Source of the DNA: Nitrobacteraceae bacterium AZCC 1564
GTDB lineage: Bacteria; Pseudomonadota; Alphaproteobacteria; Rhizobiales; Xanthobacteraceae
Direction: 5' to 3'
Assembly (NCBI GenBank): GCA_036924835.1
Contig: JBAGRR010000001.1
Location: 3,673,001-3,737,000 of the forward strand
Length of the DNA: 64,000 nt
Program-made: the position numbers and the translations under genes
Part shown: in pieces, positions 10,608 through 19,214 of the stretch
Layout of the letters: every line of letters starts with the position of its first letter
Numbering within the stretch: position 1 is the first letter of the stretch
Notes under the pieces: model-generated
Seen by the model: only the letters and a program-made list of their open reading frames with translations
The model's database searches: none
What the model was told of the DNA's origin: nothing

Positions 10608-11816
10608 ATGCTGAGCGTGCCGACATTGTTCGTCGTCTTCGTCGTCAACTTTCTGGCGATCGGTGTGGTTTGGAGCTACGTCGCACGCAGCTACCCGAAT
10701 TTTGAGGCCGCGCGCTACTGGTGTGCCATGGCGCTGATCGCTGCGCTCGGAGCCGGCACATCCCTGATGCGTGGGCAGATCGATCCACTGATTCCGATCC
10801 TGCTCGGCAACGGCTTGGTCATTTTTGCCTGCTGCGTCGGAATGATGGGCATCAGGCGTTTTTATGGAAAGCCCGTATCATGGCTGCCGGCCATCGCCAT
10901 CACCTGCACAACCGTTGTTTGTCTCGCTGTCTTCAAGATCTGGCATGACGACATCGTTGCACGCATGGCGATCTACTCGATCGGGCAAACATTGCCGCTC
11001 GCGCTATCGCTGCAGGATTTGCTGGCACGCGAGAACCGTCCGGTCACTCCGGGGGCCCGGATGGCGGTGTCCATCACGATTTTGATCGCCCTTATCCACG
11101 GAGTGCGTTCGATAGCCGCCGTATTTCACGTCGGCGGTCCGGTGGCGTTGGTCGAACTCAATCAATTCCAGGCGGCCATGATCGTGCTGCTGGTATTCGC
11201 TGCGATGTCTTGGAATTTCGGCTTTCTGCTGATGGCGATCGATCGTCTGCGAACCGAAGTCGCCAATCTGGCCATGTTCGATGACCTCACCGGCTCAGCC
11301 AACCGTCGCCAGTTGTTGGCGCGGCTCGATGAGGAATGCGCCCGTTCCGACCGCGCAATGCAGCCGTTTGCAGTGCTGGTCATGGACCTCGACGGATTTA
11401 AGGAAGTCAACGACAACTATGGTCACGCTGCAGGTGACGAATGCCTGCGGCTGTTTACCAGAGCGGTGCAGGGCCAGTTGCGAACCGGAGACCTGTTGGC
11501 GCGGATTGGCGGCGATGAATTCTGCGTTGTGCTGCCATCCACCACGCTGCGTGAAGCCGCGATTGTCGCCCACCAGATCATCGAAGCTTGTCGCAATGAG
11601 TGCTCGCATTGGAATAGCGCGCCCATCTCGCTGTCTGTTTCGATTGGTATCGCACAATGGCGTCCAGAGATCGGTCGCCATACCGATCGGCTGATCGCCG
11701 AAGCTGACCAGGCGCTCTACATTGCCAAGAAAGACGGCAAGAACGGCTATGCGATCCATCAGGAAGCGCAGTCGCTCGAGCCGACGGAAGCAAAGTCTTT
11801 TCTCAAGACCGCGTAA
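10608..11816 (+). CDS. Membrane diguanylate cyclase (GGDEF), copy 1
   Basis: 402 residues. Six or seven hydrophobic helices in about residues 1-205 form the membrane sensor part, followed by a linker helix and a GGDEF domain (about 222-390) that makes cyclic di-GMP from GTP. The active site GGDEF is at 301-305. An RxxD inhibitory site (Arg292, Asp295) sits five residues upstream, so product inhibition is expected. ATG 10608 (MLSVPTLF) was chosen because the next cyclase starts the same way and CAGGA lies upstream. It is a close paralogue of the gene at 12013. Confidence 0.9.
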   Translation: MLSVPTLFVVFVVNFLAIGVVWSYVARSYPNFEAARYWCAMALIAALGAGTSLMRGQIDPLIPILLGNGLVIFACCVGMMGIRRFYGKPVSWLPAIAITCTTVVCLAVFKIWHDDIVARMAIYSIGQTLPLALSLQDLLARENRPVTPGARMAVSITILIALIHGVRSIAAVFHVGGPVALVELNQFQAAMIVLLVFAAMSWNFGFLLMAIDRLRTEVANLAMFDDLTGSANRRQLLARLDEECARSDRAMQPFAVLVMDLDGFKEVNDNYGHAAGDECLRLFTRAVQGQLRTGDLLARIGGDEFCVVLPSTTLREAAIVAHQIIEACRNECSHWNSAPISLSVSIGIAQWRPEIGRHTDRLIAEADQALYIAKKDGKNGYAIHQEAQSLEPTEAKSFLKTA

Positions 11817-12012
11817 CGGCTGTTCACCGGTGCTTGCTGAAAACTGCCCTTGCGACTGTTGTTGATTTATCGATTGAAAACCACGTGATTGATTGCTTGG
11901 CTGGAGTGAAGATTCCTTAAGTGCTCCGGCTCACTTTACCTTGCATCAGAGGTGAGAGGGAAATGACAAGCGTCAGCACGAAATGGGCGAGGTGCGCCCG
12001 GGAGCAGCGACA

Positions 12013-13218
12013 ATGCTGAGTGTGCCGACGCTGTGGATCGTCTTTGTCACCAATTTTTTGGCGCTGGGTCTGGTCTGGACCTACGTCATGCGCAGCTACC
12101 CAAATTTTGATGCCGCGCGCTTCTGGACGGCCGCTGCCTTTGTAGCAGCGGTTGGTGCTGCGTCGGCGATGCTGCGCGAGGTGCTGCCTCCGCTCGTGCC
12201 CTTGATGATCGGCGGTACGTTGTTGATCGCCGCATGCAGCTTGGCTGCCATGGGAATCGAGCGATTCTACGCGCGCCCTGTTTCTTGGCGCATTCATGCC
12301 CTGGTTCTCGTGCTCACTTTCGCCGGTTTGAGCTATTTCGCCGCCTGGAAGCCCAGCACGGCCATGCGCATCGTCACCTATTCGATAGGGCAGTCGATCG
12401 TCATCGGACTGACTATTCCTCTGACTCTCTCTGAGCAACGTGAACGCAAGCATCCCGGCGCGCGCCTGGCTGGCTGCATTGCCGTTTTGATTATCGCGGT
12501 GAATGTCCTTCGATCCGTGATGGCCGCATTCCATATCGGCGGCGAAGTATCGATGATGCACTTCAATGCGTTCCAGTCTTTCTTGGTGCTCATGCTCGTC
12601 TTCCTGTCGATGATGTGGAACTTCGGTTTTTTGCTCATGGCCATCGACAGGTTGCGCAGCGAGGTTGCCGAACTTGCAATGTCCGACGATTTGACCGGTG
12701 CCGCCAACCGACGCCAGCTCTTGGCGCGTCTCGATGAGGAATGTGCTCGCTCTGATCGAGCGATGCAGCCGTTCGCGCTTCTGGTGATCGACCTTGACGG
12801 CTTCAAGGATATCAACGACGGATATGGCCATGCCGCGGGCGATGAGTGCTTGCGGCTGTTTACCCGTAGGGTGCAAGCGCGGCTGCGCACCGGCGATCTG
12901 CTGGCCCGTATCGGCGGCGACGAATTCTGCATTGTGTTGCCGTCGACCACGTTGCGTGAAGCGGCAATTGTCGCTCGTCAGGTGCTCGACGCTTGCCGCG
13001 CCGAACATGTCGCTTGGCACGGCACCTCGATCCCCCTCTCGGCATCGATCGGGATCGCGCAATGGCGGCCGGATATCGGGCATCATCCTGATCGACTGAT
13101 CGCAGAGGCGGACCGCGCGCTTTATACCGCCAAGAACAACGGAAAGGACGGCTATGCGCTGCAGGACCATGTGCCGCCGCTGGCCTCTGCAACAGATTTG
13201 CTCAGCAAGATCGCCTAA
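12013..13218 (+). CDS. Membrane diguanylate cyclase (GGDEF), copy 2
   Basis: 401 residues with the same plan as copy 1: an N-terminal MLSVPTLW start, about six membrane helices, then a GGDEF domain with intact RIGGDEF and the RTGD inhibitory site. Long stretches of the catalytic domain are identical to copy 1 (for example RRQLLARLDEECARSDRAMQ), while the membrane part has diverged more, which points to duplication followed by change in the sensor. ATG 12013 has a GGGAG ribosome site. It lies about 200 bp downstream of copy 1. Confidence 0.9.
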   Translation: MLSVPTLWIVFVTNFLALGLVWTYVMRSYPNFDAARFWTAAAFVAAVGAASAMLREVLPPLVPLMIGGTLLIAACSLAAMGIERFYARPVSWRIHALVLVLTFAGLSYFAAWKPSTAMRIVTYSIGQSIVIGLTIPLTLSEQRERKHPGARLAGCIAVLIIAVNVLRSVMAAFHIGGEVSMMHFNAFQSFLVLMLVFLSMMWNFGFLLMAIDRLRSEVAELAMSDDLTGAANRRQLLARLDEECARSDRAMQPFALLVIDLDGFKDINDGYGHAAGDECLRLFTRRVQARLRTGDLLARIGGDEFCIVLPSTTLREAAIVARQVLDACRAEHVAWHGTSIPLSASIGIAQWRPDIGHHPDRLIAEADRALYTAKNNGKDGYALQDHVPPLASATDLLSKIA

Positions 13219-13243
13219 GCCGCAAGTTATTGAATTGGAGGCT

Positions 13244-13384
13244 ATGCGAACTGTTCAATGCGTCGTCCGCCTTGGTGGCCACGTGATCTATCGTTCATCG
13301 CGCGTCTGCTCGCCGGTTAGCCGTGCGCCGGTTCCCCGATGCAGCATGGAGCGCGTCGTGCGCCCGAATGGAGCGGTGGTCTAA
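13244..13384 (+). CDS. Possible 46-residue peptide
   Basis: A short open frame starting with ATG 13244 just after a strong GGAGG ribosome site. The predicted peptide (MRTVQCVVRLGGHVIYRSSR start) has no recognisable domain. Support is the ribosome site only; it could be chance. Confidence 0.3.
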   Translation: MRTVQCVVRLGGHVIYRSSRVCSPVSRAPVPRCSMERVVRPNGAVV

Positions 13385-13430
13385 AGGAGTGTTCGCCGCT
13401 GCGTCTGATCGATGCGAATATCCCGAAACT

Positions 13431-13466
13431 TGATCATCGCCGGGCCAGAACGCCCGGCAATGATCA
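13431..13466. terminator. Strong 15-16 bp hairpin, terminator-like
   Basis: Near-perfect inverted repeat: tgatcatcgccgggc pairs with gcccggcaatgatca around a six-base loop, with one wobble pair. Only three T follow, so as a terminator it is imperfect; it may end the diguanylate cyclase transcript or act in RNA stability. Confidence 0.5.
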
Positions 13467-13534
13467 TTTGATGAGCGGTTGGAACCTCCAAAGCGAACAA
13501 AAGTTGGTGGATGTGCTCACAGGGAGTGCATGCC

Positions 13535-13723
13535 ATGGAAGAAGATCCTCGCAAGCCGCAGACAATGGCCCTTGCACCTGTGTTGATATTCGCGCTGATC
13601 CTTGTTGCGGTATTTGGCGCAGCGATAATCACCACGCTGGATCATAAGCCCGCCGTGGTTGCCGGAGACAGCGCGCCTCCAGGAACGACAGGCTTGGCAA
13701 GGCCACATCCGACAGCTCGGTAA
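13535..13723 (+). CDS. Small single-pass membrane protein
   Basis: 62 residues from ATG 13535, preceded by AGGGAG. A polar N-terminus (MEEDPRKPQT) is followed by one hydrophobic helix at about 12-32 (LAPVLIFALILVAVFGAA) and a short Pro/Gly-rich periplasmic or cytoplasmic tail. No family recognised. Its place between the cyclases and the PilZ gene is suggestive of, but does not prove, a shared role. Confidence 0.55.
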   Translation: MEEDPRKPQTMALAPVLIFALILVAVFGAAIITTLDHKPAVVAGDSAPPGTTGLARPHPTAR

Positions 13724-13985
13724 CGGAGTATGCGTTGCGTCACGTGCCATCACGCCAGCCAACGTCGAGTGAATGTGCGGCGCATGTAGCCGCGCGCCTT
13801 TAAGAGTTCCTGATTTAACTTCCCTCGCGCCTATTAAGGTTGCCACACGGGTTTCGTTGCGATGTCGCACGGACCGGCTAGCGTCTCAGAGCCGGGCTAT
13901 TGCCGTTCGCCCGGGCACTGCGTGGCGAAGACGTCGGGCGGTATACTGCGCCCGGCGGCTTCGTTTTAACCCCGAGGGCGCGGTC

Positions 13986-14180
13986 ATGATTTCTATTGGT
14001 TTTATTCGCTTCCTGAATTCGCAGAAGGAGCCGGTTAGCAGTGAGATCTGGCATCTGTGGAGGGTCGCCCTTCCACGGCGCACGATCACTGGGCGATTGG
14101 CATGGGGCAGGGTCTGGCGTCGTCGCGATGGCCGCCACTGGATCTACAAGCAATACCTATCGAGACATCACCATGCGTGA
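13986..14180 (+). CDS. Small basic protein of unknown function, upstream of the PilZ gene
   Basis: 64 residues from ATG 13986 (GAGGGCG upstream). It is rich in Arg, Trp and His, with a segment GRLAWGRVWRRRDGRHWIYK. Its last codons overlap the start of the PilZ gene by 8 bp, so the two are probably translated together. Function unknown. Confidence 0.5.
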   Translation: MISIGFIRFLNSQKEPVSSEIWHLWRVALPRRTITGRLAWGRVWRRRDGRHWIYKQYLSRHHHA

Positions 14181-14415
14181 GCGGCGCGCGCGCCCGCGCC
14201 TCGTGATCTCACGGAAGGCGCTGGTGCATTTCAAGGGACAGCGTTCGGTGTTTCCGTGCCACGTGCGTGATATCGCGCCCACAGGCGCCGGCGTTCGCCT
14301 GCAGGACGTGCATATCTTCCCGCTTGAATTCGATCTGTCGTTCGACGGGTTTCGGACAACGCAACACTGCAAGGTGATATGGCGCGACAATTACTTTTGT
14401 GGAGTCGCGTTCTGA
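14173..14415 (+). CDS. Single-domain PilZ protein (c-di-GMP receptor)
   Basis: 80 residues, essentially one PilZ beta-barrel. The N-terminal arginine motif RRARPR and the downstream DIAPTGAG motif (family pattern D/N-x-S-x-x-G, here with Ala for Ser) form the expected cyclic di-GMP site. The barrel ends in VIWRDNYFCGVAF. It lies downstream of two diguanylate cyclases and overlaps the previous small gene. The Ser-to-Ala change may weaken ligand contact. Confidence 0.8.
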   Translation: MRERRARPRLVISRKALVHFKGQRSVFPCHVRDIAPTGAGVRLQDVHIFPLEFDLSFDGFRTTQHCKVIWRDNYFCGVAF

Positions 14416-14424
14416 CGCGTCGCG

Positions 14425-14591
14425 CTAGTGTGGTGGTTCAGAAGTTAGCTCCATTTTTCCCGCGAATTCTTCCAGCGAACTTCTGAACCTGAACCATACT
14501 AGAATTATAAAGTTGCTAGTGTCCTCTCGAATCCAAAGTTCGCTACGGAGCGCGCTGCACGATGAGACGAACTTTGGATTCAGGACACGAG
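14425..14591 (+). repeat. Composite two-hairpin repeat, forward orientation
   Basis: Unit A (14425-14502, ctagtgtgg...ccatactag), a 13-base AT-rich linker (aattataaagttg), then unit B (14516-14591, ctagtgtcc...ggacacgag). The B arms aatccaaagttcg and cgaactttggatt pair well; the A arms are partly decayed. It lies between the converging ends of the PilZ and Gre-like genes, where it could also act as a terminator. Confidence 0.85.
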
Positions 14592-14609
14592 CGACCGACG
14601 TGATCTGCA

Positions 14610-15074
14610 TCAGCGGATCTCGAGAATCTCCAGCTCGTGCTCGCCCGCGCGCACCACCTCTCCGACGCTTTTGCCGAACAGTGCCCGCGCCAGGGGAGCG
14701 ACGTGAGAGATTTTGCCCCTAGCAGGATCCGATTCATCTTCGCCGACAATGCGGAAAGTCTGTTCGCGGCCATCGTCGCGTGCAAGCTTCACGGTGTGGC
14801 CGAAGCGGATGTATTCGGTTGAGTCCGCGTTGTGCACAACATGCGCAGTTGCGCGCCGGGCTTCCCAATAACGCACGTCCCGCGCAGCGCGTGCAAACGC
14901 GTCGCTCTCGTCCTCGTCTTCGGCTTTTGTGAGGGCGTCGTGCGCGCGTGCAAGCTCGGCCTCGATCTGTGCAAGGCCTTCCAGGGTGACATCGTTCGGA
15001 TGCTCGGAGATCGACAGCTCGGGCAAATCGATCGAACCGCTTCCATCCGGCTCCTTGACGAATGCTCTGCTCAT
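14610..15074 (-). CDS. GreA/GreB-like transcription elongation factor
   Basis: 154 residues. A helical hairpin N-terminus (about 40-75) carries an acidic EDEDE patch, and a C-terminal FKBP-like Gre domain contains DESDPARGKISHVAPLARALFGK, matching the family's SP.ARALLG motif. Gre proteins bind the RNA polymerase secondary channel and rescue backtracked complexes. It is divergent from standard GreA, and such extra Gre paralogues are common in rhizobia. ATG 15074 gives MSRAFVKEPDG; the longer frame lacks support. Confidence 0.8.
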   Translation of the reverse strand: MSRAFVKEPDGSGSIDLPELSISEHPNDVTLEGLAQIEAELARAHDALTKAEDEDESDAFARAARDVRYWEARRATAHVVHNADSTEYIRFGHTVKLARDDGREQTFRIVGEDESDPARGKISHVAPLARALFGKSVGEVVRAGEHELEILEIR

Positions 15075-15196
15075 GAGAATCCCTATATTAAAGGGGTTTC
15101 CGGCCTTTTGGACCGCGATGGTTTGACGCAACTTGCGTCGGGCCGGCGAGTTCTTATGTAGGTGAACCTGTGAACAAGGGACGCCCCTGCAACATC

Positions 15197-15727
15197 ATGA
15201 CGGACGACAGCCTTTTTGACCGCACCACCACGCGCCGCGGCGCTCGTCGTCCGCCGATTATCGATCAGGACGGCAACGAGGTACACCCCAATGACGGCGC
15301 GTCCGGCTTCAACTTTAACGGTGCTGGCGCCACATTCACCAGTATCCAGTTCGGCGCTGGCGCTTACTTTGGGCCCCTGACCCGCGAGCAGCGTTTCGCG
15401 CGGATCGATGCTCTGGCGAAGCTCCTAGATGTTGCCTTTATTTTGCCTGGCACCAAGGTTCGGTACGGTATCGACGGCTTGATCGGACTTGTTCCGATTG
15501 TCGGCGATCTGCTCACCACAGCGATCTCGCTCTGGATCGTCCGAGAGGCGAGGGCGCTCGGCGCCCCGAAACATCTGGTCGCGCGAATGCTTGCCAATGT
15601 CGCGCTTGATGGCGTTGTCGGCTTGGTGCCGTTCGCCGGTGACGCATTCGACGTTATGTTCCGCGCCAACATGCGCAACATACGCATTCTCAAACGCTGG
15701 ATGGATAAGCAGCCAAGACAGGTTTGA
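15197..15727 (+). CDS. DUF4112 family membrane protein
   Basis: About 176 residues from ATG 15197; a GTG at 15170 would add nine. The DUF4112 core contains LAKLLDVAFILPGTKVRYGIDGLIGLVPIVGDLLTT segments and a second GLVPFAGDAFDVMFRANMRNI block, each with an amphipathic or membrane helix. The function of the family is unknown. The last codons lie in a short tandem duplication (ccaagacaggtttga twice, 15713-15742), so the C-terminus may have been extended or altered by it. Confidence 0.8.
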   Translation: MTDDSLFDRTTTRRGARRPPIIDQDGNEVHPNDGASGFNFNGAGATFTSIQFGAGAYFGPLTREQRFARIDALAKLLDVAFILPGTKVRYGIDGLIGLVPIVGDLLTTAISLWIVREARALGAPKHLVARMLANVALDGVVGLVPFAGDAFDVMFRANMRNIRILKRWMDKQPRQV

Positions 15728-15825
15728 CCAAGACAGGTTTGAAGAGGCAGACTTGATCAGAATAAGTTTGACCAAGTCAGCCTTTGAAATGCGGGTTTGC
15801 AGAAGAAGATAGATCGAAGATCGGA

Positions 15826-16116
15826 TCAGCCGGCAGCGCGCTGCTTTTCTTCGTCGGCCTCTGCAGGTTCCGGCCGGTTGCGCTGAAGCGGAAATGCATC
15901 GCTTTCATACAGCGTGCGGATGCCGCTCTGGTCGAAACGCGCTTCATCCACTTGGAGATAAGCGCCATTCAAGGAATCGGCAGGAAGTTGTTCGATCGCG
16001 AACTGCACGGCTTCGGCTGCGGTTGAAAACCGGCGGTAGGCAAAACCGGCGCGCTTCTTCTTGCGGATCGCCGCAGGAAAGAGTTCGGCTTCGGTGTTGA
16101 AATTGAACGCAGCCAT
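15826..16116 (-). CDS. Small conserved-type hypothetical protein
   Basis: 96 residues from ATG 16116 (MAAFNFNTEAE). A basic KKKRAGFAYRRFSTAAEAVQFA segment is followed by LQVDEARFD and IRTLYESDAFPL, a layout I associate with small proteins common in Bradyrhizobium-type genomes. No catalytic motif. It is a single-gene unit; function unknown. Confidence 0.6.
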   Translation of the reverse strand: MAAFNFNTEAELFPAAIRKKKRAGFAYRRFSTAAEAVQFAIEQLPADSLNGAYLQVDEARFDQSGIRTLYESDAFPLQRNRPEPAEADEEKQRAAG

Positions 16117-16367
16117 GAGCTCGGCCTTTTGATTGTTGATATGTGGGAACCAACGACATACGGGGCGCGGAAACCGATGCCGCGCGGCGCTGTCACATGC
16201 AAGAACAGCCTCTAATATAGGCCTTTTTTTGCCGATTGCGACCCACGAATGGGGCGTATGATAAACGTGCTGAATAGGCACCTGTCGGCTTAATTATCAC
16301 TTGAAAATCAACGCCATAGCAATAATGCGAGCGGAACGCCTTTTGCGACCCGCTCGCAGGATCGTCT

Positions 16368-16799
16368 TCAGTTGACCGCTACCGGCTGTTCAAGGGTGGA
16401 ACCGCGTTGGGTGTCCGTTTTATCGATCCGCCCCGCAGAGATCGGAACCACCTTCAATTTGGTAGCGTAAGCCTCAACGTGAACATCATCATTCGACGCC
16501 AGCTGGATTTGGCGCACGGGTGCCTGTTCCATCTCTCCGCTGGCGCCACGCCGGACGGAATACTGCCAGGCATTCAGCATGCCATTTTCATGCAGTGCTT
16601 TTTCAACAGCACCGGCATCCTTACCCGTCAGTTGTTTGAGTTCTTTCGCAGTCAGGCCGATGACAATTTCCTGCTTCGGCGTGGTGACCTTGAAGAGCGT
16701 CACTCTGTTAACGGCCAAAGCCGGATGAGAGATCACGGCATCAATCAGCAAACCGGCGAGGCCGAGACCTAGCACCGCCTGGCGCGATGTTGTCGACAT
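16368..16799 (-). CDS. Exported hypothetical protein
   Basis: 143 residues starting MSTTSRQAVLGLGLAGLLID, a probable Sec signal with cleavage near residue 29 (HPALA). The mature part alternates strand-like segments (TLFKVTTPKQEIVIGLTAKELKQLTGK) and ends in a polar tail. No domain recognised. It lies upstream of msrB-msrA in the same direction but 120 bp away. Confidence 0.6.
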   Translation of the reverse strand: MSTTSRQAVLGLGLAGLLIDAVISHPALAVNRVTLFKVTTPKQEIVIGLTAKELKQLTGKDAGAVEKALHENGMLNAWQYSVRRGASGEMEQAPVRQIQLASNDDVHVEAYATKLKVVPISAGRIDKTDTQRGSTLEQPVAVN

Positions 16800-16919
16800 A
16801 GAGATTCCTTGAAGTTTTTTAGCAGCGTTTCTTGTTGTTCGCAGCGCAACATAAATAGGCGCCGCTGCGGCTGATTTAAGCCGCGAGCGACGCATGTCTC
16901 CTCTGCGTTCGTTTAAACG

Positions 16920-17339
16920 TTACTTCGGCAGATGCTTCAGTGCCGCCGAGTTGATGCAGTAACGCAATCCCGTCGGTCCAGGACCGTCGGGAAACACGTG
17001 TCCAAGGTGGCCCTGACATTTCGAACACAGCACTTCGGTTCGCACCATGCCGTGCGAGAAATCGCGCTCCTCGTCGATGCTTCCCTCACTGGCAGGCTGC
17101 GAAAATGCCGGCCAGCCGCAGCCGGAATCGAATTTTGCATCGGATTCGAACAGAGGCTGTCCGCAGCCGGCGCAAACGTAGGTGCCTGGATCAAACGAAT
17201 GATCGTACTCGCCCGTAAACGGCCGCTCGGTCGCTTTCTCGCGCAGGACTGCATACTGCACCGGTGTCAGTTCGCGGCGCCATTCGGCATCCGACTTTTC
17301 GATCTTGCCGGAGCTGGGCTTGGTTTTTGTCTCAGTCAT
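16920..17339 (-). CDS. msrB: Peptide-methionine (R)-S-oxide reductase MsrB
   Basis: Reduces methionine-R-sulfoxide in damaged proteins. 139 residues with two zinc-binding CxxC pairs (Cys56/59 and Cys105/108), the catalytic Cys128 in RYCINSAAL, and Cys74 in GCGWPAF as the likely resolving cysteine. There is no signal peptide, so it acts in the cytosol, unlike its neighbour MsrA. It starts 19 bp after the msrA stop, so the two form an operon. Confidence 0.97.
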   Translation of the reverse strand: MTETKTKPSSGKIEKSDAEWRRELTPVQYAVLREKATERPFTGEYDHSFDPGTYVCAGCGQPLFESDAKFDSGCGWPAFSQPASEGSIDEERDFSHGMVRTEVLCSKCQGHLGHVFPDGPGPTGLRYCINSAALKHLPK

Positions 17340-17358
17340 GCTTGGCTCCCCTTTGTCG

Positions 17359-18075
17359 TCAGTTCGAAGCGCGGGTGTCCTTCACGAGCACCGGCTTCTC
17401 ACGGTAGTTTTCAGCGAAGATCTTTTTCAGATTCTCGATCTTCGGCAAATCGTTGAACGCTATATAGGGTTGGTTCGGGTGCAGCGTGAGGTAGTCCTGA
17501 TGATAATCTTCCGCAGGGTAAAAGGCGCGCAGTGGTTCGATCGTTGTCACGATCTTCTTCTTGTAAACGTTCGCGCCGGTGAGCTGCGCGATATAGGCCT
17601 CGACAACCTTGCGTTCTTGCGGGTCTGAGGTGAACACTGTCGACCGATATTGAGTACCGGTGTCCGGACCCTGGCGATTCAACTGGGTCGGGTCGTGCAC
17701 CACTGAGAAATAGATCTGCAGCAACTTGCCCAGACTGACCTTTTTTGGATCGTAGGTGATCTGCACAGACTCTGCGTGGCCCGTGGCTCCCGTGCTGACC
17801 GTATCGTAATTCGCGCTCTGTGCAGGGCCGCCAGCATAGCCCGAGACCGCTTTCACGACGCCATTGGTGTGTTGATAGACGCCCTGGACGCCCCAGAAGC
17901 AGCCGCCCGCGAGCACAAGCGTCCTCAGGCCGTCGGTTTGCCCAATATCCGATGTTGGCGGTGGAATGATGAAAGCTTCCTCGGAAGCGCGAGACGGCAC
18001 GGCGAACCATGACAGTGCCAGGACGCTTGCGGTGGCAAGGGCGATGGAGGTCCGGCGGAATGAGAAGGAGCGCAT
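17359..18075 (-). CDS. msrA: Peptide-methionine (S)-S-oxide reductase MsrA, exported
   Basis: 238 residues. A Sec signal peptide (residues 1-30, ending VPSRA) precedes the MsrA domain with the catalytic Cys59 in GGCFWG, plus [20 protein letters not shown] and EDYHQDYL motifs. The enzyme would repair methionine-S-sulfoxide in periplasmic proteins. It is first in an operon with msrB, although MsrB itself carries no export signal. Confidence 0.95.
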   Translation of the reverse strand: MRSFSFRRTSIALATASVLALSWFAVPSRASEEAFIIPPPTSDIGQTDGLRTLVLAGGCFWGVQGVYQHTNGVVKAVSGYAGGPAQSANYDTVSTGATGHAESVQITYDPKKVSLGKLLQIYFSVVHDPTQLNRQGPDTGTQYRSTVFTSDPQERKVVEAYIAQLTGANVYKKKIVTTIEPLRAFYPAEDYHQDYLTLHPNQPYIAFNDLPKIENLKKIFAENYREKPVLVKDTRASN

Positions 18076-18191
18076 GGGGATTTCCTCAGGCAGTCAGGTC
18101 GTGTTTCGATGCCACAGATACGCGACGAGACCGGTGCCGTTACATTTCCATGCCCACACATGTTTGTGAACCAGGGCGGCGATAGCCCCGG

Positions 18192-18251
18192 CTAGTGGTC
18201 CGATTCTAACGTTCGCATCCCGTCTCGGCGGGCACTCTCGCGAAAGCTGAA
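18192..18251. repeat. Degraded hairpin unit related to the composite repeat
   Basis: Begins ctagtggtccgattctaacgttcgcatcc; the left arm matches that of the unit at 23134 almost base for base, but the right arm (gcgaaagctgaatcagaatga) is heavily mutated. It lies between divergent genes and is probably a dying copy. Confidence 0.6.
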
Positions 18252-18351
18252 TCAGAATGATTGACAGCGGAGAGAATTCTTGGAACAAATAGTGAACATT
18301 GACTCGTGGGCGGAGGCAGTCAGCTTCTGTCGAACCCGGAACGGAGGAGCC

Positions 18352-18555
18352 ATGTTCGAGCCAGCCACGCAAAGTGAGATTGATCGCTATGACCGCGCTG
18401 TCGACAGCGCCATCGCCACCTGTGGCGGCGATCTGCGTGGAGCGATCAAGGCGCTGATCATCGCCAACGAATATCTCGAAAGGGAGTTGGGTCAGGCTCT
18501 GGCTGCGCGCTCGTTCTTGCGAGCGAGCGGGGCGTCGAAGCGCAACGTTGCCTAG
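18352..18555 (+). CDS. Small conserved-type hypothetical protein
   Basis: 67 residues from ATG 18352, behind a strong GGAGGAG ribosome site. Helical, with IDRYDRAVDSAIATCGGDLRGAIKALIIANEYLERE. No known function. Its last four bases overlap the first bases of the composite repeat at 18552, so the repeat supplies its stop codon. Confidence 0.65.
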   Translation: MFEPATQSEIDRYDRAVDSAIATCGGDLRGAIKALIIANEYLERELGQALAARSFLRASGASKRNVA

Positions 18556-18713
18556 TGTGGTGGCAGAGTTCGCCCGATCTTTCCTGCGAGTCCTTCCGGC
18601 GAACTTCTGAACCTGAACCACACTAGAATTATAGATTTACTAGTCCTCCCGAATCCAAAGTCCGCTACGGAGCGCGCTGCACGATGTGGCGGACTTTGGA
18701 TTCGGGACGCTAG
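18552..18713 (+). repeat. Composite two-hairpin repeat, forward orientation
   Basis: Unit A (18552-18626, ctagtgtggtgg...ccacactag), linker aattatagattta, then unit B (18640-18713, ctagtcctcccgaatccaaag...gctag). The B arms read tccaaagtccgc and gcggactttgga: compared with the copy at 14516, a T-to-C change in one arm is matched by A-to-G in the other. It sits between converging genes. Confidence 0.85.
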
Positions 18714-18735
18714 TTGAGGGTTGCGACCGAGGTGT

Positions 18736-19179
18736 CTAGGCGCCGGCAGGCTGCCCCAATACGGCATGCTCCTCATATTGCGGCAGCTCATCGGTAATCC
18801 TGAACCAGGGGGCCTTGGAGCCAACGAAGATGTGCACGCTGGGCCGGATCGATGGATCGTCGACAAGCGTCCCCATCGGAACGTGAACGAAGGCGCCTTC
18901 GCGAACGACTGAATAAAGAAGTGAGCCGCATACTTCGCAATGCGCATTGTGACTGTCTTTGTCGCCGAAGCGTTTCAGCCGATCCTCACCTTTGGCCACG
19001 CGCAGTTTCTCGCGTGCAATGCCGGCAAACGGTTTGAATGCTGAACCGGTCGTCCGCCGGCAATTCGAACAATGGCAGTTCGCGGCGTAAAGAAATTCAT
19101 CGGCCACCGCGTAGTGGACGGCACCGCAAAGACATTGTCCCGCGATCATGCGTTTGCTTGTTTCCTTCCTGTCCGCCAT
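18736..19179 (-). CDS. GFA-family zinc protein
   Basis: 147 residues of the glutathione-dependent formaldehyde-activating (GFA/CENP-V) fold. Cysteines sit at 16 and 18 (QCLCGAVHY), 35, 37 and 40 (CHCSNCRR), and 81 and 84 (HCEVCGS), the usual two zinc sites. Family members bind small thiol adducts, but most lack proven activity. A GGGAGAA ribosome site supports ATG 19179. It ends beside the composite repeat. Confidence 0.9.
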   Translation of the reverse strand: MADRKETSKRMIAGQCLCGAVHYAVADEFLYAANCHCSNCRRTTGSAFKPFAGIAREKLRVAKGEDRLKRFGDKDSHNAHCEVCGSLLYSVVREGAFVHVPMGTLVDDPSIRPSVHIFVGSKAPWFRITDELPQYEEHAVLGQPAGA

Positions 19180-19214
19180 TGGCTTCTCCCTTTACAGTGT
19201 ATGCCAGGACAGCG

